From Candidatus Marispirochaeta associata (GTDB taxonomy: Bacteria; Spirochaetota; Spirochaetia; JC444; Marispirochaetaceae): DNA of 64,000 nucleotides. This document shows, piece by piece, positions 50,668-59,528 of this stretch. The translations under genes were made by a program, and so were the position numbers. Below the pieces are notes generated by a model, which was given only the letters and a program-made list of their open reading frames with translations, was not told the origin of the DNA and made no database searches. Position 1 is the stretch's first letter, and every line of letters starts with the position of its first letter. Location of the stretch: the NCBI GenBank assembly GCA_001749745.1, contig JWTM01000424.1, forward strand, positions 372,001 to 436,000, in the 5' to 3' direction.

Positions 50668-51663
50668 ATGAAGAAGATTCTTGTACTGCTCATAGCTGTC
50701 CTTGCACTGGTGGCGTTCGTCGGTTGTAGTCAGGAGGCGGAGGCGCCCCAGGAAGGAGCGACGGCCGAAGAGAACAGCACCGCCGATCAGCTCTACATCG
50801 AGGTCTCGGCTCTCGGTAATTTGGACTATTTCTACGATCACAAACTGGGTATGCGTATGGCCGGCGAGGAGCTCGGAGTTCGTACCGAATATGTCGGGCC
50901 GGCAGAGTACGACATGAGCGCGATGGTCTCCGCTTTCGAGCAGGCTATCGCCAAGAAGCCGAACGGTATCGTCGTGGTCGGCTTCGAGCCCTCGCTGAAC
51001 TCCATCGTCGATAAAGCGATTGAAGAGGGCATTCCCGTAGTAACGGTAGACGCCGACCTTCCCGGATCGAAGCGGATCGCCTTTGTCGGTACCGGTAATG
51101 TGAACGCCGGTATGGTCGGCGGCGAGAAGATGGCGGCGCTGATAGACGGAAACGGCAAGGTCGCGATCATGACCAAGCCGGGCCAGTCGAACCTGGAACA
51201 GCGGGTCGAGGGCTATCGCCAGGCCTTCGAAAAATATGACGGCATCGAGATTGTGCAGATTGTCGATACCCAGAGCGATCCCGTTGTGGCGGCTCAGGCT
51301 GCTTCCGCCCTGCTCCAGAAGTATCCCGATCTTGCCGGTATCGCCTGCGTCGAAGCCGCCGGCGGATCCGGTGCGGCGACCGCCGTTCGCGAGGCTGGAA
51401 TGGCCGGTCGGGTTAAGATCATCGCCATGGATCGCGGGAATGAGGTTCTCGACGGCATCGAAGAGGGAGTTATCTCCGCATCTGTCGCACAGCAGACGGC
51501 GCTCATGCCCTATTACGCGACGCAGATCCTCTACAACCTGAACAACAGCAAAGTGGCGATTACTTCGGATAATCAGGCGGCCGGCGTATTGGGAGTTCCG
51601 GTCATGATCGACACCGGCGCGATTATCGTGGACTCTAAGAATTATACCTATTTTAAGCGCTAA
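50668..51663 (+). CDS. sugar ABC importer, substrate-binding lipoprotein (RbsB-like)
   Basis: 331 residues, AGGAGG before the start. Signal and lipobox end FVGC (Cys20). The periplasmic-binding fold of the ribose/galactose type shows KKPNGIVVVGFEPSLNS, PVVTVDADLPGSKR and IVQIVDTQSDPV. It delivers a sugar or sugar derivative to the ATPase and permease encoded downstream. A strong hairpin follows the gene, which helps keep receptor levels above those of the membrane parts. Confidence 0.92.
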   Translation: MKKILVLLIAVLALVAFVGCSQEAEAPQEGATAEENSTADQLYIEVSALGNLDYFYDHKLGMRMAGEELGVRTEYVGPAEYDMSAMVSAFEQAIAKKPNGIVVVGFEPSLNSIVDKAIEEGIPVVTVDADLPGSKRIAFVGTGNVNAGMVGGEKMAALIDGNGKVAIMTKPGQSNLEQRVEGYRQAFEKYDGIEIVQIVDTQSDPVVAAQAASALLQKYPDLAGIACVEAAGGSGAATAVREAGMAGRVKIIAMDRGNEVLDGIEEGVISASVAQQTALMPYYATQILYNLNNSKVAITSDNQAAGVLGVPVMIDTGAIIVDSKNYTYFKR

Positions 51664-51679
51664 CTTGTTTTGCATCCGA

Positions 51680-51703
51680 CTCCCCGTTCGTTTGGACGGG
51701 GAG
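51680..51703 (+). other. intercistronic hairpin between binding protein and ATPase
   Basis: CTCCCCGTTC pairs with GGACGGGGAG around GTTT (ten pairs including one G-T). CCTTCC follows with no T tract, so partial termination or mRNA stabilisation is more likely than full termination. It is similar in position to the hairpin after tctC. Confidence 0.6.
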
Positions 51704-51729
51704 CCTTCCATTTGTAAGGATTGAATACC

Positions 51730-53256
51730 ATGAATAACCTTTTGCTGGAGGCCCGAGGAATCGTAAAGGAGTTCCCCGGGGTGAGAGCCCTGGACGGCGT
51801 CGATTTAGTAATTAAAAAGGGCGAAGTGCACGCCCTGGTCGGTGAGAACGGAGCCGGGAAAAGCACGCTAATGCTGACCCTCGGCGGAATACATCAACCG
51901 GATGAAGGCTTCCTGCGTATGAACGGCAGGCGGGTAGTTTTCGAATCGCCCTTCGACGCCAACGAAGCGGGCATCGGTATCGTTTATCAGGAGCTGAGTC
52001 TGGTCCCCGCTCTGAGCATTGCGGAGAATATCTTCGCCAATCGTCAGCCCCTGAACAGATTCGGTTTGGTCGATAAAAACCGCATGGCCGCGGATACGAC
52101 GGAGCTTCTCGCCTTGTTCGACCTGGAGTGTCTCGATCCGCTGATGCCGGTCAAGGCTCTCTCGATCGCGAATCAACAGGTAGTAGAGATTCTCAAGGCA
52201 ATCTCCGTCGACCCGAAGATACTGATTATGGATGAGCCGACCAGCTCTCTCACCGAGGTTGAGATCGAACGGCTCTTTGAAAATATTCGAAAGCTGAAAG
52301 AGGATCGCGGACTCTCTTTTATCTATATCTCCCATCATCTCCCGGAAATATTCGCCATTGCCGATACGGTTACAGTCTTACGGGACGGGCGCTATGTATG
52401 CGATGCGCAAGTATCGGAGATCGATGAGGACTTTCTCGTTACCAATATGGTGGGGCGTACGATCGGCAATATGTACGGCTATCGTGCCGCAGAAGATAAA
52501 GTCGGCGAGACGGTTTTTGAGGTGCGGAACCTCACCAAAAGAGGTCTCTTTCAGGATATTAGTTTCTCGGTGGGGCGCGGAGAGATCGTCGGATTCGCCG
52601 GGCTAGTCGGTGCGGGGCGTACCGAAGTCGGTCGGGCTATCTTCGGTGCCGAACCGGCGGATAGCGGCAGTATCCGACTTAAGGGCAAACCATACCGGGC
52701 CGACGCGCCCAATAACGCGATTAATCAAGGGATCGGTTATCTGACCGAGGACAGGAAAAACGAAGGCTTATTCTTAGACAGCAGTATCCGGGAGAATGTC
52801 GTAGCAAATCATCTGTATGACTTCTCTTCTGGCCAGATAGATTTTATGCGGGATGATCGGATACGAAGCTTCGCCTCGCACTGCATGGATCAGTACCGAA
52901 TATCCGCCCCGGGGATCGATACCCGGGTGGTCAGTCTCTCGGGCGGAAATCAACAGAAGGTGCTTATCGGAGCCTGGCTGGGGATCGAACCGGATGTACT
53001 TATTGTAGACGAACCGACCCGCGGCGTAGACGTCGGGGCGAAGAGCGACATCTATCAGCTGTTACGGGAACTCGCCCGCAGGGGAACGGCGATAGTGATG
53101 ATCAGTTCGGATCTGCCGGAGGTCCTCGGCATGAGCGACCGAATTTATGTAATGCAAAGCGGTCGTATCGTCGGAGAGGTTCCGGGAGTTGACGCGACCG
53201 AAGAGCGAATAATCGCCCTGGCAACGGGCTCGAGCGAAGGAGTGTGTGAAGAATGA
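51730..53256 (+). CDS. sugar ABC importer, double ATPase (RbsA-like)
   Basis: 508 residues from ATG 51730 behind AAGGA; a TTG nine bases earlier is an alternative. Two nucleotide-binding domains. The first has Walker A GENGAGKST and Walker B ILIMDEPTS. The second has the degenerate GLVGAGRTE in place of Walker A, signature LSGGNQQK and VLIVDEPTRGVDVG. This asymmetry is normal for ribose-type ATPases. It overlaps the permease gene by four bases. Confidence 0.95.
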   Translation: MNNLLLEARGIVKEFPGVRALDGVDLVIKKGEVHALVGENGAGKSTLMLTLGGIHQPDEGFLRMNGRRVVFESPFDANEAGIGIVYQELSLVPALSIAENIFANRQPLNRFGLVDKNRMAADTTELLALFDLECLDPLMPVKALSIANQQVVEILKAISVDPKILIMDEPTSSLTEVEIERLFENIRKLKEDRGLSFIYISHHLPEIFAIADTVTVLRDGRYVCDAQVSEIDEDFLVTNMVGRTIGNMYGYRAAEDKVGETVFEVRNLTKRGLFQDISFSVGRGEIVGFAGLVGAGRTEVGRAIFGAEPADSGSIRLKGKPYRADAPNNAINQGIGYLTEDRKNEGLFLDSSIRENVVANHLYDFSSGQIDFMRDDRIRSFASHCMDQYRISAPGIDTRVVSLSGGNQQKVLIGAWLGIEPDVLIVDEPTRGVDVGAKSDIYQLLRELARRGTAIVMISSDLPEVLGMSDRIYVMQSGRIVGEVPGVDATEERIIALATGSSEGVCEE

Positions 53257-54287
53257 ACTGGTTAAAACGATTCTCCTCCCAGCGGGAGTTTATGATCTTT
53301 ATGATCGTAGTGGGAGTCTTTGTGGCGATGAGCTTCGCCTCTCCCTATTTTCTGAATACGGCTAATCTCTTGGCCCTGCTCTTAGGGCTTTCCATTAAGG
53401 TAATCATCGCCGTGGCTATGACCAATCTGATGGTCGCCGGCGGATTCGATATGTCCGTCGGATCGGTCCTCGCCTTTGCGGGGGCGGTAACCGCAACGCT
53501 TTTGAAAAGCGGTGCGCCGATTACCGTGGCGATTTTAGCGGGTCTCTTGATCGGCGCCGCTATCGGCCTGATCAACGGTTTTCTCGTGGCCCGGGTCGAT
53601 ATTAATCCCTTCGTGACGACCTTGTCGGCCATGAGCCTCTATCGCGGACTAACCCTGATATTCACCAAAGGACAGAATATCTCCGGCCTGCCCGCAGGGT
53701 TCAAAATGATCGGCCAGGCGAAGCTCGGCGGTATTCAGACGCCGATTATTATCGCGGCGGTTATCGTTATCGTCTCCGATATTCTCTTGCGTCGATCGCG
53801 CTTCTTTCGGCAGAACTACTATATCGGCGGAAACGAGAAGGCGGCGCGGCTCTCCGGTATTCCGGTGGACCGGATGAAGATCCTGAATTTCGTATTCACG
53901 GGACTCTTCGCCGCCTTTGCCGGAGTGGTTATGACCGCCCGGCTGGGAGCCGCCTCGGTTACCGCCGGAACGGGACTCGAGCTGCAAGTCATTACCGCGG
54001 TCATCATCGGAGGCGCAAGCCTTCAGGGCGGCGAGGGCTCGGTCCTGGGCGCCTTCCTCGGCACTCTGTTGATCGGACTTATTACCAATGCCTTGACCCT
54101 GTTGGGGGTCGATGTCTACTGGCAGACATTCGTTATCGGCGCGACGCTACTTATCGCGGTTCTTATCGACCGAATCGGCCGGATGCAGAAAGAGGGGGTA
54201 CCTATTATGGAGACCTTCTTCCCCAAGCTGGTACGGCGCTTCAATACAAGAAATTCGATCAAGGAGACTGCAGATGAGCTGGTCTAG
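53253..54287 (+). CDS. sugar ABC importer, permease (RbsC-like)
   Basis: 344 residues, eight to ten membrane segments. Conserved features are NLMVAGGFDMSVGSVLAFAG near residue 60, INGFLVARVDINPFVTTLS and the GGNEKAARLSGIPV coupling segment with IGGASLQGGEGSVLGAFLG. It forms the homodimeric channel. Its last 14 bases overlap the UroD-family gene, which has its own AAGGAG. Confidence 0.95.
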   Translation: MNWLKRFSSQREFMIFMIVVGVFVAMSFASPYFLNTANLLALLLGLSIKVIIAVAMTNLMVAGGFDMSVGSVLAFAGAVTATLLKSGAPITVAILAGLLIGAAIGLINGFLVARVDINPFVTTLSAMSLYRGLTLIFTKGQNISGLPAGFKMIGQAKLGGIQTPIIIAAVIVIVSDILLRRSRFFRQNYYIGGNEKAARLSGIPVDRMKILNFVFTGLFAAFAGVVMTARLGAASVTAGTGLELQVITAVIIGGASLQGGEGSVLGAFLGTLLIGLITNALTLLGVDVYWQTFVIGATLLIAVLIDRIGRMQKEGVPIMETFFPKLVRRFNTRNSIKETADELV

Positions 54288-55440
54288 TTACGAACGGGTG
54301 AAGGCGGCTCTGGAGCACCGGGAACCCGATAAGGTGCCCTTCGATATCGGCGGGAGCGTCCTGACCGGAATGAACGTGCACACCTATAAAGCCCTCCGAG
54401 ATTACCTCGGCCTGGAAAAGAAGGCGATCGATATCGTCGATCCCATGCAGCAGCTCGCCCGGGTCGATGAGGATATGCGCCGGCGACTCCTGGTGGATGT
54501 GGGCTGCGTCGATCCCGACGCGCCGTCCGACAAAGGCCTCGCTAAGGATCCGGTGGAGGAGGGTGACTATTGGGTTATGTACGATGAGTGGGGAATCCAG
54601 TGGCGTATGCCGAAGGTGGGCGGCCACTATTACGACATGACCGATTTCCCCTTGAAGGAGATAAACTCACCCAAAGAACTCGACTCCTTCCCCTGGCCCG
54701 ATGCAGGCGATCCGGCGCGATTCACCACCTTAAAGGCTCGCGCAGATGATTTTGTATACGGTAAGCAGCAGGCCTACATCCTCGGTCGGCAATACGCCGG
54801 TATATGGGAGACCGCGCTCTGGATGAGCGGTTTCGAGAAATTCTTCATGGATATGATGACCAATGAAGAGTATGCCCATGCATTGATGGAAAAGATCACC
54901 CAGCTGAAGATGATCTATTGGGGGAAAGCCCTGGAGGCGGTGGGCGAGAACGTGCTCATTGTTTCGGAGGCCGACGACCTGGCCACCCAGCAGAGTCCCT
55001 TGGTTTCTCCCGATCTCTATGAGAAGATGGTGCATCCCTACCACAAGAAGCTCTTCAGCTATATTAAGGAGAAGGCCGCCTCCAAGGTCTATATCTTCTA
55101 CCACTCCTGCGGATCGATTAAACCATTGATTCCCTATCTCATCGAAGAGGGGGTGGATATTCTGAATCCCGTCCAGGTAAATGCCAACGATATGGATACC
55201 GCGGATCTGAAGCGGGAGTTCGGTAAGGATGTAACCTTCTGGGGCGGCGGGGTGGACACACAGAAGGTACTCCCCTTCGGTACTCGGCAAGAGGTTCGGG
55301 ACGAGGTCAAGAAACGGATCGATGAGCTCGGGCCCGGCGGCGGATTTGTCTTCGCCGCAGTACACAATGTACAAAGCGACGTCTCCCCCGAGAACTTTAT
55401 GGCCATGTGGGAGGCGCTGCAGGAGTTCGGCGGGTATTGA
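54274..55440 (+). CDS. uroporphyrinogen decarboxylase-family protein (methyltransferase-like)
   Basis: 388 residues from ATG 54274, set by AAGGAG (54261-54266). The UroD/MtaA barrel is recognisable: ERVKAALEHREPDKVPFDIG, FYHSCGSIKPLIPYLIEEGVD (zinc-type HxCG at the end of the strand) and the C-terminal GGGFVFAAVHNVQSDV. The HSCG motif favours the corrinoid-methyltransferase-like branch over haem synthesis. Linkage to a sugar-type ABC importer is seen in other anaerobes; the substrate is unknown, perhaps a methylated or decarboxylatable compound brought in by the importer. Confidence 0.85.
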   Translation: MSWSSYERVKAALEHREPDKVPFDIGGSVLTGMNVHTYKALRDYLGLEKKAIDIVDPMQQLARVDEDMRRRLLVDVGCVDPDAPSDKGLAKDPVEEGDYWVMYDEWGIQWRMPKVGGHYYDMTDFPLKEINSPKELDSFPWPDAGDPARFTTLKARADDFVYGKQQAYILGRQYAGIWETALWMSGFEKFFMDMMTNEEYAHALMEKITQLKMIYWGKALEAVGENVLIVSEADDLATQQSPLVSPDLYEKMVHPYHKKLFSYIKEKAASKVYIFYHSCGSIKPLIPYLIEEGVDILNPVQVNANDMDTADLKREFGKDVTFWGGGVDTQKVLPFGTRQEVRDEVKKRIDELGPGGGFVFAAVHNVQSDVSPENFMAMWEALQEFGGY

Positions 55441-55442
55441 GG

Positions 55443-55871
55443 ATGAGGACCGGGATAGATTCCTTCCTGAGCGATGCACTGAGTTACGCCGGCCAACTTG
55501 CCTTCGCGGAAGAGGCCTCGGGCACCTTTGCGTTGTTGGAGCATCTATCCCGGATTTTTCGCTATTGGGAGCACAGGGAGGAGGCGATTCGACTTTCGGA
55601 CGAACTGGTCGTGCTCTCCTCCCTCTTAGAGATAGTGCGTATTCGGTATCCCGGTCGACTTCGATTAAGCGTTGAGACCCCCGACGAGGATCCGTTCATT
55701 ACCAAATACGCGCTCCTGCACTATATTCAGAAAGAGATCGGCGCCTTGATCGACGGGACGTCGCAAGGCTATATACTGCACCTGCGCTTTCTGGATGAGG
55801 ATAATCGCTTCCGGGCGGAGCTGTCGGGAAATCTCCCGCAAAAACAATATTTCGAAATCCCTTGCAAATAA
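55443..55871 (+). CDS. short protein resembling the dimerisation region of LytS-type kinases, without catalytic boxes
   Basis: 142 residues starting two bases after the UroD-family stop, GAGG touching the ATG. EHLSRIFRYWEHREEAIRLS and ELVVLSSLLEIVRIRYPGRL align well with the matching part of the kinase at 56930-58411 (LSHILRFALKR, then VETVRHYMAIQKVRYGNR). The His motif NPHFLFN is missing upstream, and the IENAL N box is replaced by QKEIGALI. It cannot phosphorylate by itself. It may dimerise with, and modulate, the adjacent kinase, or be a relic. Confidence 0.55.
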   Translation: MRTGIDSFLSDALSYAGQLAFAEEASGTFALLEHLSRIFRYWEHREEAIRLSDELVVLSSLLEIVRIRYPGRLRLSVETPDEDPFITKYALLHYIQKEIGALIDGTSQGYILHLRFLDEDNRFRAELSGNLPQKQYFEIPCK

Positions 55872-55890
55872 TCGTGTTGATTCGCACAAT
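55862..55890 (+). promoter_or_regulatory. promoter of the AraC-type response regulator, predicted leaderless
   Basis: TTGCAA (55862-55867), 17 bases, CACAAT (55885-55890), six bases to ATG 55897. The boxes overlap the end of the preceding gene. No ribosome site is visible. Confidence 0.45.
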
Positions 55891-55896
55891 ACCGGT

Positions 55897-56943
55897 ATGC
55901 CCAGAGTCTTAGTAGTAGATGATGAGGAACTCGCCCGCTATGCACTCCGCAAACTGCTCTCGCGCTCCTTCAGGGAGATAGAGGTGATCGCCGAGGCGGA
56001 GACCGGCAGTGAAGCCGTGAGCATGGCGGAGAGGTATCGCCCGGATCTTATCTGTATGGATATCAAGATCCCGGGACTCAACGGACTCGAGGCGTCCCGG
56101 GAGATCCTCGCGCGTCTTCCGGAGGTGAAGATCCTGATGATCAGCGCCTACGATAGCTTCTCCCTGCTGCAGGATGCGATCCGCATCGGCGTCGACGGGT
56201 ATCTTCTCAAGCCGGTCAGGGAGGATGATTTCAGGCGTGAATATAATCGGCTTTTTCAACCGTCTGCGGATCAGAGCTCTGGAGGCGCGACCCCTCTCTC
56301 AAGCGGCAGGTATCCGAAAGATCTCGAAAGGCGGATCATTAAAATCCTGCGCACAGGCGATTTTCAGGAGCTCTCGCGGGAAGCGCCCCTTTTTGCCGAT
56401 ATCTTTTTAAGTGAAACCGAGAGCGGCTTTATCCGTTACGGATTCGAATTCTGCGTCGTCTTAAAACGGGAGTTCGAGCCCTATCTGAACGTCGCAGCGA
56501 TCGCCGAACTTTCGGAGAGCTTGAATCGACTCGCCGTGCTCAACTACCCCCGGGAACTCAAGGAGTGGCTCGTCCGCTGGCTTCGCCGCTGCGTCGAACT
56601 GGTCGAAACCAATCATGAGGGGGACCTTAAAGCGCGGATCATCCGGGCCTTAGATAGTACGCCGGTTCGCGCTGTGAGCCTGGAACAGCTGGCGCGGGAG
56701 CTGGAGGTTTCTCCCCAGTATTTCAGCAGCCGCTTTGCAGAGCTCTTCGGCAGAAACTTTATCGAGGAGATAACCGAACGCAGGCTTGCAGAGGCGCGTA
56801 GGCTTCTGGCCGAGAGCTCGCTATCCGTGCAGGAGGTGGGGCAGGCTGTGGGCTACGGAGACGCCAACTATTTTACCCGGCTCTTTCGCAAGTATAGCGG
56901 CGTTACGCCGAGTCGATTCCGTGAGCAGATCAAGCATCGCTGA
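55897..56943 (+). CDS. response regulator, receiver plus AraC DNA-binding domain (YesN-like)
   Basis: 348 residues. The receiver shows VLVVDDEELARYALRKLL, phospho-Asp in LICMDIKIPGLNG and Lys in GYLLKPVRED. A linker of about 110 residues leads to a C-terminal AraC domain with SPQYFSSRFAELFGRNF and VGYGDANYFTRLFRKYSGVTP. YesN-type regulators switch on sugar-uptake operons; here the ABC importer upstream is the obvious target. Its cognate kinase is encoded convergently and the 3' ends overlap by 14 bases. Confidence 0.93.
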   Translation: MPRVLVVDDEELARYALRKLLSRSFREIEVIAEAETGSEAVSMAERYRPDLICMDIKIPGLNGLEASREILARLPEVKILMISAYDSFSLLQDAIRIGVDGYLLKPVREDDFRREYNRLFQPSADQSSGGATPLSSGRYPKDLERRIIKILRTGDFQELSREAPLFADIFLSETESGFIRYGFEFCVVLKREFEPYLNVAAIAELSESLNRLAVLNYPRELKEWLVRWLRRCVELVETNHEGDLKARIIRALDSTPVRAVSLEQLARELEVSPQYFSSRFAELFGRNFIEEITERRLAEARRLLAESSLSVQEVGQAVGYGDANYFTRLFRKYSGVTPSRFREQIKHR

Positions 56944-58411
56944 TCTGGGCATTCACCCGGGTGTATAACCTCATATAAACCTCAGTCGGCCCCGCGGGTT
57001 TGCTCTCAATAACCACCTGAGATCGGGGGTCGAAGAGCTTCAGGCGCCGACGCACATTGGCGATGCCCATGGATTCGCCGCCGATCCCGCCGTCGCGATT
57101 GAGTTGCGCCAAACGATCGGGAGGGATCCCGAGCCCCGTGTCGCTGATGCGAATCTCGGTATAGTCGCCGCTCCGCGTTATCCCTAGGGTGATCTCCCCC
57201 AGTCCCTCCTTGGGTTCGATCCCGTGGATCAGCGCATTCTCGATAAAGGGTTGCAGACACATGCCGGGGATCTGACAATCCAGGGCCTCTTCCTCGAGTT
57301 CCTCATGGAATGCGATTCTGTTGCCGTAGCGCACCTTCTGAATCGCCATGTAATGGCGGACGGTTTCGACCTCCTCCCCCAAGGGAATGAGCTCCTTACT
57401 CCGCTTCAGGGCGAAGCGCAGGATATGAGAGAGACTGGCCACCATGTCCCGGGTGCGTTCGGCTTCCTCTATATCCGCTAAGGCGCCCACGGAGTTGAGG
57501 GTGTTAAAGAGGAAGTGGGGATTGATTTGGGATTGCAGGAGCTCGAGTTCGGCCTGCTTCTGGAGGCTCTGAGCTTCGATTACCGCGCGCCCCTGTTCGG
57601 CCAGGCGCCGTTCGAGTACCGCCTGCCGCTGGGTCGTGTGTATGTGCTCCCGAATTTCCGCGGTCATATGGTTAAAGGAGTCGATTAGAACGCCTACCTC
57701 GTCCCGTTCGTGTACCTCCATGGGGCTGATGTCGAGATCTCCCGCGGCGAACTCCTGCAGTCGCTCCGCCAGGCTGTGGATCGGTACGGCTATCTGCCGG
57801 GAGTAACGAACGGCAAAGGCGATGCAGAGGATTATGGTGACGCTAATCAGCAGGTAGGAGATGTTCTCGTCCAGGGTTACCCGATCCGTCGCCTGTTGGT
57901 AAAGAAGCTGCCCGGCGTCCAGCTCCATCCCCTGAATCTCAGTGACCTCGTCGATGATGTAGTTGCCCATGCGCCGCAGGTAGCTGAGCTCCTTCGATAC
58001 ATAGATTCGCTCGGTATCCTGTTCAACCAAATCAACCAGAATCATGGCTTCTTCGTCGAAGCTGATCAGCATCTTCTCGAGATCGACCAAGGGGTAGTAG
58101 AGATCGCTTTCGCTCCGTCGTCGGAGATCCTGAATCAGCGAGCGATGGCGGTCCATGGATTCGGAGAAGCCGGTCAGGTAGTCGCGGTTCCCGCTGGAGA
58201 CGAAGTTCTCGATCTGGGTATAGCGGAGATTGATATCCTGCGCGATGGAATGAATATCGAGGAGATTTTGCTGGAAGGAGGCTAATGTACGCAGGGTGGA
58301 CTGGAAGAGAATCAGACTCATCACGGTAATGGTGCTGAAGATGAGAATTATAATAATGAAGTAACGCAGTAGGCGGCCGCGCACCGAGCGTTGCGGAGTA
58401 AAGCTGCTCAT
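56930..58411 (-). CDS. LytS/YesM-type membrane sensor histidine kinase
   Basis: 493 residues from ATG 58411. Two membrane segments (about 16-38 and 185-205) flank a 145-residue helical outer domain, then HAMP, a His_kinase domain with INPHFLFNTLNS, N box LQPFIENALIHG and G box DTGLGIPPD. It should phosphorylate the AraC-type regulator. The start codon lies seven bases after TATACT (58419-58424, minus strand) and has no ribosome site, so the message is probably leaderless. Confidence 0.94.
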   Translation of the reverse strand: MSSFTPQRSVRGRLLRYFIIIILIFSTITVMSLILFQSTLRTLASFQQNLLDIHSIAQDINLRYTQIENFVSSGNRDYLTGFSESMDRHRSLIQDLRRRSESDLYYPLVDLEKMLISFDEEAMILVDLVEQDTERIYVSKELSYLRRMGNYIIDEVTEIQGMELDAGQLLYQQATDRVTLDENISYLLISVTIILCIAFAVRYSRQIAVPIHSLAERLQEFAAGDLDISPMEVHERDEVGVLIDSFNHMTAEIREHIHTTQRQAVLERRLAEQGRAVIEAQSLQKQAELELLQSQINPHFLFNTLNSVGALADIEEAERTRDMVASLSHILRFALKRSKELIPLGEEVETVRHYMAIQKVRYGNRIAFHEELEEEALDCQIPGMCLQPFIENALIHGIEPKEGLGEITLGITRSGDYTEIRISDTGLGIPPDRLAQLNRDGGIGGESMGIANVRRRLKLFDPRSQVVIESKPAGPTEVYMRLYTRVNAQISDA

Positions 58412-58456
58412 CACGCTTAGTATAATACAGAGTCTCAAGCGATTCGAGTGCGGCGG

Positions 58457-58538
58457 CGAGCCGGGCGGCTATATGTTTCTTGAAGAATGAGCTATGGACG
58501 CCCGCTTCGCTTGATTATAGGGATTTAAGAGGATTGGG
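58457..58538. repeat. dispersed repeat: right-arm end plus long left-arm copy
   Basis: CGAGCCGGGCGGC (58457-58469) equals the right-arm end at 48021-48033. The left-arm copy at 58496-58538 begins GGACGCCCGCTTCGCTTGAT, then TATAGGGATTTAAGAGGATT and GGG; it differs from 47875 at only a few positions. The order of arms is reversed relative to the 47875-48033 palindrome. Confidence 0.7.
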
Positions 58539-58555
58539 TATGCTATGATGTGCAG

Positions 58556-59203
58556 ATGAACGCCGATTATTCGGATATCTATAAACAGTTCTTCGTCGAC
58601 AAGGGCGACGAAAGACTCGATCTTTTCAAAATGCTGACCGAACGCTTCAAGATTGAATCCGGTCTCTACCCCGGAAGCTTTGTGCATATAACCCCCTCGC
58701 TGGTGATTCCGCGGATGGTCTATGTGGATACGGATAAGCGCTGCAAGGCCTTCTTCTCTGCTGAGAAGACAAAAACGTTTATTGAGAAGCAGAAGGAGTA
58801 TGAAAAGCCGGCGAACTACCGTTTTCATAAGGCGGATTTCTCCAAAGGGTTCGAGGAGCAGCGGGATTCTTTTGATCTTCTGATCTCGTTCTACGCCGGC
58901 TTCATTTCCAAATATTGCGGAGTCTATTTAAGAGAGGGCGGCATCCTGGTGGCCAATAATAGCCACGGCGATGCCCCCCTTGCGCACCTGGATGAGAGCT
59001 TTCAATTGATCGGTGTGGTAAAGAGGAGCGGGAATAGATTCAGCTACTCCGATAAGGAACTCGACTCCTATTTTATTCCCAAAGGGAAAAGACCGTTGGA
59101 CAGAGAAGCAATAGAAAAGAGTATGAAGGGCCCCGGATACACCAGGGATGCGTACGCCTATGTATTCAGGAAAGTGGCTCGTCGGAAGGAGGAGACAGTA
59201 TGA
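58556..59203 (+). CDS. hypothetical protein, possibly SAM-methyltransferase-like fold
   Basis: 215 residues from ATG 58556; GTG 58550 is in frame. An extended -10 TGCTATGAT (58541-58549) ends six bases before the ATG with no ribosome site. The pattern ITPSLVIPRMVYVDTDKRCK, then FDLLISFYAGFISKYCGVYL, then GGILVANNSHGD resembles strands 2, 4 and 5 of a Rossmann methyltransferase, but no clear SAM loop is seen. It overlaps the zinc-ribbon gene by four bases, so the two probably act together. The gene starts just after a repeat copy. Confidence 0.55.
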   Translation: MNADYSDIYKQFFVDKGDERLDLFKMLTERFKIESGLYPGSFVHITPSLVIPRMVYVDTDKRCKAFFSAEKTKTFIEKQKEYEKPANYRFHKADFSKGFEEQRDSFDLLISFYAGFISKYCGVYLREGGILVANNSHGDAPLAHLDESFQLIGVVKRSGNRFSYSDKELDSYFIPKGKRPLDREAIEKSMKGPGYTRDAYAYVFRKVARRKEETV

Positions 59204-59472
59204 AACAGTATGCGTTTTGTCAAAGTTGCGGATTCCCATTAAAGAAGGACAAGGAGGGCGGCGGTACCGAAGCTGACGGGTCCGTCAGTATGAGGTATTG
59301 CTCGATGTGCTATAAGGACGGCGCTTTCCTGACGCCGCCTGAGATTGATACGCCGAAGAAGATGCAGGCGTTCTGTATACGTGAAATGAAGAAAGACGGC
59401 ATCAACGGTCTCTTCGCATGGGTGGCGACAAGAACCATCCCTAAGCTTGAACGGTGGAAAGGGGCGCAATAA
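59200..59472 (+). CDS. zinc-ribbon protein
   Basis: 90 residues. CQSCGFPL and, 22 residues later, YCSMCYKDGAF supply four cysteines for a zinc ribbon, as in the family named putative zinc ribbon. The C-terminal half is helical (KKMQAFCIREMKKDG). It is translationally coupled to the preceding gene. The function is unknown. Confidence 0.8.
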   Translation: MKQYAFCQSCGFPLKKDKEGGGTEADGSVSMRYCSMCYKDGAFLTPPEIDTPKKMQAFCIREMKKDGINGLFAWVATRTIPKLERWKGAQ

Positions 59473-59490
59473 GCTCTATCCGGACTAGTC

Positions 59491-59528
59491 TGCCGCCCGC
59501 TGACGCTTGATGTGAGGGGATTGAGGGA
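59491..59528 (+). repeat. dispersed repeat copy abutting the higB remnant
   Basis: TGCCGCCCGCTGACGCTTGA, then TGTGAGGGGATTGAGGG. It matches the common core with one inserted base. The coding remnant of higB begins exactly where the repeat ends (about 59526), so the repeat marks the break point. Confidence 0.65.

Noticed and set aside
54112..54273. Longer UroD-family protein starting inside the permease gene
   Set aside because: This would overlap the permease by 176 bases in another frame. AAGGAG precedes ATG 54274, and the family N-terminus begins there.
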